NCBI RefSeq assembly: GCF_019037185.1
Contig: NZ_JAHHXM010000006.1
Coordinates: 78,254 to 142,253, forward strand
Origin: Oceanobacillus caeni
GTDB taxonomy: Bacteria > Bacillota > Bacilli > Bacillales > Amphibacillaceae
DNA: 64,000 nucleotides
Direction of reading: 5' to 3'
The position numbers and the translations under genes were made by a program. Below, piece after piece: positions 59,988 through 64,000 of the stretch. Within the stretch, counting starts at the first letter, position 1. Every line of letters begins with the position of its first letter. Under the pieces are notes generated by a model. The model was not told the DNA's origin. It saw only the letters and a program-made list of their open reading frames with translations, and made no database searches.

Positions 59988-60035
59988 AAACTTCTAGTTT
60001 TGTATTACAGATATAATCATATTTTATCTAAGTCT

Positions 60036-60671
60036 TTACGTTTTTTTATTGTATAAGACTAGTAAACCAGTTATGCTACCAACAGTAATAAGTAGCACAC
60101 CGATTACTAAAAAAGTAAACATATTCGTAGCAGTATTCGGTAAAATACTCTCCCCGCTTCCATCATCACTATCAATTACCCCTGTTACTGTCTCTAAATC
60201 ACTTCCTTTATCTGCTTCACCTTCAGCTGTGTAATAAATAGTGAACTTAGCATCAAGGCCTTGAAAGTCATTTCCAAGGTGTTCCGGAAAACGAAGGACA
60301 TATTCTAATTTTTCACCTTCATTCGGTGAAAGAGCGCGTGGGGAAAATCCCGTGAAATCGGATAATTTCCCGTTATATAGTTCTTCATTACTACTCCAAA
60401 CCTCTAGTAATAATTCGTTATAAAGCTTTAATGATTTACTATCTGGTTTTACTGAAGTAGTATATTTAAAACTAATTTCACCATTATTCTTTATTGTAGC
60501 CGTTCGCGGTGCCCAATCCCCTGGTTTCATGTTACCTACATCAAATAACTCTTTTTGTGGTAGTACTTCGATGGACAAATTTTCCTCAGCTGAAACAGTA
60601 GCCAGGCCCATAAAGGTAAAAATTAGTATATTTGTTAAAAAGATGGCCAATGCTTTTTCCTGGATTTTCAT
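60036..60671 (-). CDS. sortase-anchored (LPNTA) TasA-like matrix protein
   Basis: 211 residues from ATG at 60671 (GGGGAAG 6 nt upstream). Sec signal ending VSA-EEN, an ectodomain with FDVGNMKPGDWAPRTATIKNNG, which matches the NIKPGDWMNRTFELKNDG segment of the fibre subunit at 62857, then a C-terminal LPNTA sorting signal, hydrophobic helix and NKKT tail. Last gene of the matrix operon. No sortase in the window. Inferred role: wall anchor of the fibre. Confidence 0.8.
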   Translation of the reverse strand: MKIQEKALAIFLTNILIFTFMGLATVSAEENLSIEVLPQKELFDVGNMKPGDWAPRTATIKNNGEISFKYTTSVKPDSKSLKLYNELLLEVWSSNEELYNGKLSDFTGFSPRALSPNEGEKLEYVLRFPEHLGNDFQGLDAKFTIYYTAEGEADKGSDLETVTGVIDSDDGSGESILPNTATNMFTFLVIGVLLITVGSITGLLVLYNKKT

Positions 60672-60692
60672 ATACATCTTCCCCATTAAGTA

Positions 60693-61274
60693 TTAGGAAT
60701 TCGTTACATTAGTTTGAGGTTTCTTTTGATCATCTAATTCCCTTAATGCTCTCCAAATTATAAAAATAGAATAACCTAACATTAGAAATCCAGGTATAAT
60801 CAAGAAGGCAATGCTACCATTCGGTGACTGTGCAAAGGTTGAAATATATCCAAGATATGGTATAGTGAATCCGTTATAAACCGCAACTACATTCTCTGCT
60901 AATACTGGATTTGAATCTGGGGCATTGTTATTATCCCCTTTTGTCGTATACATAACATTCTCCCCGCTCGTCTGTATATCAATAATCCTATGTGTCACTA
61001 GCTTATCCTCTGATTCCATAAATGTAATGACATCACCTTTTGTTAGATTATTACGTTCTTCACCTTCAATCGGTTTTACTGCAATGATGGACCCTGTTTG
61101 TATTCCAGGCTCCATGGAACCAGACAAAACCGTTTTTAATTGATACCCTGAAATTTCCGGTTCCCCTCCTGAGGCCTTGTTTATAACTACTAATGCTGCA
61201 ACAGCTATGAGTACTACCATTAGCACAATAGATATTATTCGATTCACCCATTTAAATATTGTTTTCTTTTTCAT
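60693..61274 (-). CDS. sipW: SipW, ER-type signal peptidase I
   Basis: 193 residues. N-terminal membrane segment, Ser53 in LSGSMEPG, His95 in LVTHRII in place of the usual Lys, Asp114 in TTKGDNN, and a C-terminal membrane segment. Processes the TasA/TapA group. Start overlaps the tapA stop. Confidence 0.93.
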   Translation of the reverse strand: MKKKTIFKWVNRIISIVLMVVLIAVAALVVINKASGGEPEISGYQLKTVLSGSMEPGIQTGSIIAVKPIEGEERNNLTKGDVITFMESEDKLVTHRIIDIQTSGENVMYTTKGDNNNAPDSNPVLAENVVAVYNGFTIPYLGYISTFAQSPNGSIAFLIIPGFLMLGYSIFIIWRALRELDDQKKPQTNVTNS

Positions 61275-62101
61275 TATTCAACACCTTCCTTGTTTTCCTG
61301 TTCTTGACTAGACTCTACTTCGGGTTTAGTTTCTATCTTTTTTTGTTGCTGTTCTTGTGCAGGTTCCTGATCTTCTATAGTTTTTTGTTCAATAGGTTTG
61401 TCTGTGGTTTGATTGAGTTGACTGCTTTTCTCTGTTTTTTCTTCTTTCACTTGTTCTTCATGGTGTTTAGGTTTAGCGGATTCCGTTTGAATGCTTTTCG
61501 CTTTATTCTCTGTCTTATTCTGCTCATCTTTATTTTCAATTACTTCTTCATCAGCTTCTTTATTAGCATTATTTTCTTCTATTTCCTGTTCTGGGTTAGT
61601 CGTTGTTTTATGATTTGGATTACATTCAACAATAAATTTCTTACTCTCAACTTTTTTATCTTTTTCGTTCACGATAAAGACATATCTGCCAGTCTTATTT
61701 GCTTCATAACTAACTTTTTCAGATTCGCTATTTTTTAGTGCATTAATTCGTCCCTCGCCTACTTTTTCACCTTTTACAGGATTTCCGTTTTCAACGTAAA
61801 AAACATCATATATAACATCTTCCGTCATATCTCCGGGTCCTATATTTCTTACAACGGTGTCAATCATACACGATCTATGTGGATTTCCACTTCTCTCAAA
61901 TTCAAGCTCATATTGTCCCCTCAACCAATCCGCTGCTTCAATACTTCCTTTTGGCTCAACCTTACTAGAAAAAACAGCTGAAGTTGTTGAAGTGAAATAA
62001 GTTGTAGAGAAAAGAAATAAATACCAGATCAGAGCAATTTTTGCTATAAACCAAAAACCCTGATTTTTTGATTTTAATTTTCGAAAACGACTTATTCTCA
62101 C
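61274..62101 (-). CDS. tapA: TapA-like amyloid fibre assembly protein
   Basis: 275 residues from GTG at 62101 (GGAG 7 nt upstream). N-terminal signal/membrane segment, folded region with two Cys and a beta-rich YDVFYVENGNPVKGEKVGEGRI block, then a long Lys/Glu/Gln-rich low-complexity tail. Organisation and position between fibre subunit and sipW match B. subtilis TapA, though identity is low. Confidence 0.78.
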   Translation of the reverse strand: MRISRFRKLKSKNQGFWFIAKIALIWYLFLFSTTYFTSTTSAVFSSKVEPKGSIEAADWLRGQYELEFERSGNPHRSCMIDTVVRNIGPGDMTEDVIYDVFYVENGNPVKGEKVGEGRINALKNSESEKVSYEANKTGRYVFIVNEKDKKVESKKFIVECNPNHKTTTNPEQEIEENNANKEADEEVIENKDEQNKTENKAKSIQTESAKPKHHEEQVKEEKTEKSSQLNQTTDKPIEQKTIEDQEPAQEQQQKKIETKPEVESSQEQENKEGVE

Positions 62102-62150
62102 TAACAATCTCCGCCTTTTTATTGAAATCCATTTTGTGCCTTTTGCTATT

Positions 62151-62206
62151 TATTTGTAGTTCTAAAAATATTAAAGAAATAACATGCTTAGGGCTACAAA
62201 TAAAAT
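62151..62206 (-). other. inverted repeat between second fibre gene and tapA
   Basis: TTTATTTGTAG and CTACAAATAAA arms flank about 34 nt within the 127-bp gap. Could be an attenuator or RNA-processing site; no T-run. Confidence 0.35.
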
Positions 62207-62228
62207 AGTCCCCTATAATTTACAACTT

Positions 62229-62786
62229 TTATTTTTCGTTCATGACCTGCATTGCCTCAAAAGTCCAATCCAGATTCATCGTATTTCCTTGATAATCATT
62301 TTGACTTTGCTCCGTCTGTATAAATTTAAATTCTACAAACACTTCGACATTCTGGCTCTCTTTTGGAAAATTATTTAATAGAACTATTGCATTTTCTACT
62401 CCTTTTAAATCATCTAATGTTACCTTTTTATTAGAAGTAATTTTCTCTTCTCCATTAACTTTTAACGAAACAACTTCTATTTGACTTCCAAAATCTTTCT
62501 TACCGTCAACTGTATGATTGGAAATTAAAGTCACCTTTCCGATATCTAAAGTTCCGTTATTAGACAGGTCAAATTTATAATGAAAGACATCACCGGGCTG
62601 TTTATTTTTGAACTCAAACAGAACACCGTCACTTACATTTGTCACACCTAAATCTAATGTTCCAGATATAATTTCATTCTTTGTATCTTCACTATCATTA
62701 AAATATGCAACAGTGCCTCCACTAAGCAATGCCATTCCAACCAACCCTATTGCCATCCCCATCAAGATATTTTTCTTAAAACTCAT
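62229..62786 (-). CDS. TasA/CalY (camelysin) family fibre protein, second copy
   Basis: 185 residues. SipW-type signal region MGMAIGLVGMALLSGGTVAYFNDSEDTKNEIISGTLDLGV and the mid-domain KPGDVFHYKFDLSNNGTLDIGKVTL. RBS TTAGGAGGGG. Shorter than B. subtilis TasA (261 aa) and nearer to CalY in size. Downstream of a hairpin, so expected at lower level than the first copy. Confidence 0.88.
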   Translation of the reverse strand: MSFKKNILMGMAIGLVGMALLSGGTVAYFNDSEDTKNEIISGTLDLGVTNVSDGVLFEFKNKQPGDVFHYKFDLSNNGTLDIGKVTLISNHTVDGKKDFGSQIEVVSLKVNGEEKITSNKKVTLDDLKGVENAIVLLNNFPKESQNVEVFVEFKFIQTEQSQNDYQGNTMNLDWTFEAMQVMNEK

Positions 62787-62819
62787 AGGATCCCCTCCTA
62801 AGTGTTAGATATGTATATG

Positions 62820-62845
62820 GGAAGACGAGATTAAACTCGTCTTCC
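62820..62845 (-). terminator. intra-operon hairpin between two fibre genes
   Basis: GGAAGACGAG / CTCGTCTTCC 10-bp perfect stem with a 6-nt loop, 12 bp after the stop of the first fibre gene and without a T-run. Likely partial terminator or RNA stabiliser. Confidence 0.65.
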
Positions 62846-62856
62846 AGATGGAATTA

Positions 62857-63456
62857 TTATTTTCTTTCACCCGCTGTTTGTTTAGCATCAAATATCCATT
62901 TAAGTTGCAATGAATCTCCTTGAAATTGATTTTGGTCGCCATCATCTACAAATTCAAATTGCACTTTTAATGTGTCTTTAGAACCAGCCTTTAGCCCACT
63001 ATTTTCACCAAAAACAGACCAAATTTTCTTTTGAACAGCATCAGGGGCCGTACCTTTCAAATCATGTAATGTTGTGCTATAAATAATGTCATTCGGTTTT
63101 ATTGCTCCACTCTTATCTATATTTCGTAAAAAGTTAACTCTAATGTGTTTACCAAAATCTTCTGCATTATCACCTTTTGCATCCGTTACGGTATAATCTG
63201 TTGATAATAAAACCTTTGATATATCTAATGAACCATCATTCTTTAATTCAAAAGTTCGGTTCATCCAATCCCCTGGTTTAATATTTTTTACATCAATAAC
63301 GACTTCAGGATTTAAATTTAAATCCAACGTACCGGCTGCAAATGTATTGTTGGATTCTGCCGTATCACTAAAATAAGCAAATACTCCTCCACCGACTAAA
63401 GATAATCCTAATGCTGCTGTTGCTACACCCATTCCAATTTTCTTTTTAAGACTCAT
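62857..63456 (-). CDS. TasA/CalY (camelysin) family fibre protein, first copy
   Basis: 199 residues. SipW-type signal MGVATAALGLSLVGGGVFAYFSDTAESNNTFAAGTLDLNL, then NIKPGDWMNRTFELKNDGSLDISKVLL and C-terminal FQGDSLQLKWIFDAKQ. M73/camelysin family, biofilm amyloid subunit. RBS GGGGGAAT. First gene of the operon. Confidence 0.9.
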   Translation of the reverse strand: MSLKKKIGMGVATAALGLSLVGGGVFAYFSDTAESNNTFAAGTLDLNLNPEVVIDVKNIKPGDWMNRTFELKNDGSLDISKVLLSTDYTVTDAKGDNAEDFGKHIRVNFLRNIDKSGAIKPNDIIYSTTLHDLKGTAPDAVQKKIWSVFGENSGLKAGSKDTLKVQFEFVDDGDQNQFQGDSLQLKWIFDAKQTAGERK

Positions 63457-63497
63457 TTTCTATTCCCCCAATAATATAATTTTTAATAAAAAAGCCC

Positions 63498-63590
63498 CTT
63501 AGTTTTCCTTCATCCGCCGCTGATGGTTAGTCGCACTTATGGCAGTTGATCTCCTTCCCCACCACCTTGTGGTTCAGACAGACCTGAAAT
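63498..63590. repeat. dispersed repeat copy in the matrix operon leader
   Basis: CCGCTGATGG-TTAGTCGCACTTATGGCAGTTGATCTCC, TTCCCCACCACCTTGTGG. It lies 45-130 bp upstream of the first fibre gene, between it and the SinR-like boxes. Confidence 0.7.
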
Positions 63591-63679
63591 GATTTAGAAC
63601 GTTCATTGGTAGAGATAATTATTTAACTCAGAAAAATCTGGTCATTCCCCCTTCACTTATGTATAGATTTTTATATACC

Positions 63680-63875
63680 GTTCTCTTTAAAAACCAAAAT
63701 TGTTTGTTATTAAGAACAGCACATTTGCAGTATAGGTCATTATGCTTAGAAAGGAAAGTTCTAAAATTTCCTGTTTTTGCGTTATAAAGAACACTTTTCT
63801 TTAGTTTCCATCATTTATCTCTTACTTTCTTATCATTTTGAATATATTTAAATATAAAATATCACTATAAAGAAC
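63680..63875. promoter_or_regulatory. SinR-like box cluster upstream of the matrix operon
   Basis: GTTCTCT at 63680-63686 and AAAGAAC (rc GTTCTTT) at 63786-63792 and 63869-63875 match the SinR consensus GTTCTYT exactly; TAAGAAC (63711-63717) and GTTCTAA (63758-63764) match at 6 of 7. The two AAAGAAC sites sit in a repeated TATAAAGAACA. No gene in 63476-64000. Confidence 0.6.
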
Positions 63876-63943
63876 AAATATGTAGTTAACTTCACATCTT
63901 CCATGTTTTTCAAATCCTATATATAATCTCATGTTTGACACTA

Positions 63944-63987
63944 AAAATCGCCAAAAACACTGCTAAATCAATGTTTATGGCGATTTT
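63944..63987. terminator. bidirectional terminator at right edge
   Basis: AAAAATCGCCA / TGGCGATTTTTTT arms around a long loop; T-runs on both sides. Probably ends a gene beyond the window and insulates the matrix operon. Confidence 0.75.
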
Positions 63988-64000
63988 TTTAAGGCATAAA

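Overview
The window is a low-GC, tightly packed chromosomal segment of a motile, biofilm-competent Bacillaceae bacterium. Gene content and order (trxB-rapZ-glmR-whiA-crh, hprK-lgt-ppaX, uvrBA, minJ-ctpB-ftsXE-prfB-secA-hpf, flagellar late genes-comF-degV-degUS) follow the Bacillus subtilis plan. Differences such as a missing hag and comFB, an M23 peptidase beside ftsEX and many intergenic hairpin repeats suggest a relative such as an Oceanobacillus/Virgibacillus-type genus. The genus is inferred, not shown.

Layout. 1-4.6 kb: an accessory catabolic module (truncated type I dehydroquinase paralogue, MFS carrier, LacI-type regulator, sugar-isomerase-fold enzyme) with palindromic operators and cre sites. 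4.9-8.1 kb: thioredoxin-fold protein, aroD, tRNA-Arg(CCG), aroK, clpP with a CtsR box. 8.1-14 kb: crh, whiA, glmR, rapZ, trxB, TPR protein. 14-19.3 kb: glycerol regulon glpD, glpK, glpF, glpP; both leaders carry the same 13-nt box followed by an intrinsic terminator, as expected for GlpP antitermination, and the glpF promoter holds a perfect cre. 19.3-23.3 kb: yvoF, ppaX, yvoD, lgt, hprK. HprK and Crh are the two partners that with CcpA read such cre sites. 23.5-29.6 kb: bshB2-yojF and uvrA-uvrB. 29.9-40.7 kb: minJ, ctpB, an EnvC-like M23 hydrolase, ftsX-ftsE, cccB, prfB (programmed +1 frameshift), secA. 41-44.2 kb: a small unknown protein, a YibE/F membrane pair, hpf. 44.4-54.5 kb: fliT, fliS, fliD, flaG, csrA, fliW, DUF6470, flgL, flgK, flgN, flgM, yvyF, comFC, comFA. 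54.6-58.3 kb: degV, degU, degS, yvyE.

58.3-64 kb is the most interesting part: a complete matrix locus on the minus strand. Two TasA/CalY-type fibre subunits, a TapA-like protein, SipW and a sortase-anchored (LPNTA) protein that shares a TasA-like motif are followed by sinI, sinR and a VanZ-like gene. A canonical c-di-GMP-I (GEMM-I) riboswitch aptamer lies in the sinI leader, a Spo0A box lies upstream of it, and several SinR-like boxes lie upstream of the fibre operon. Read together this suggests that c-di-GMP is wired into the SinI/SinR switch by RNA.

At least eleven copies of a hairpin-plus-TTAGTYGCACTTAT intergenic repeat, and two other repeat types, are scattered through the window. No phage, insertion sequence or CRISPR array was seen.
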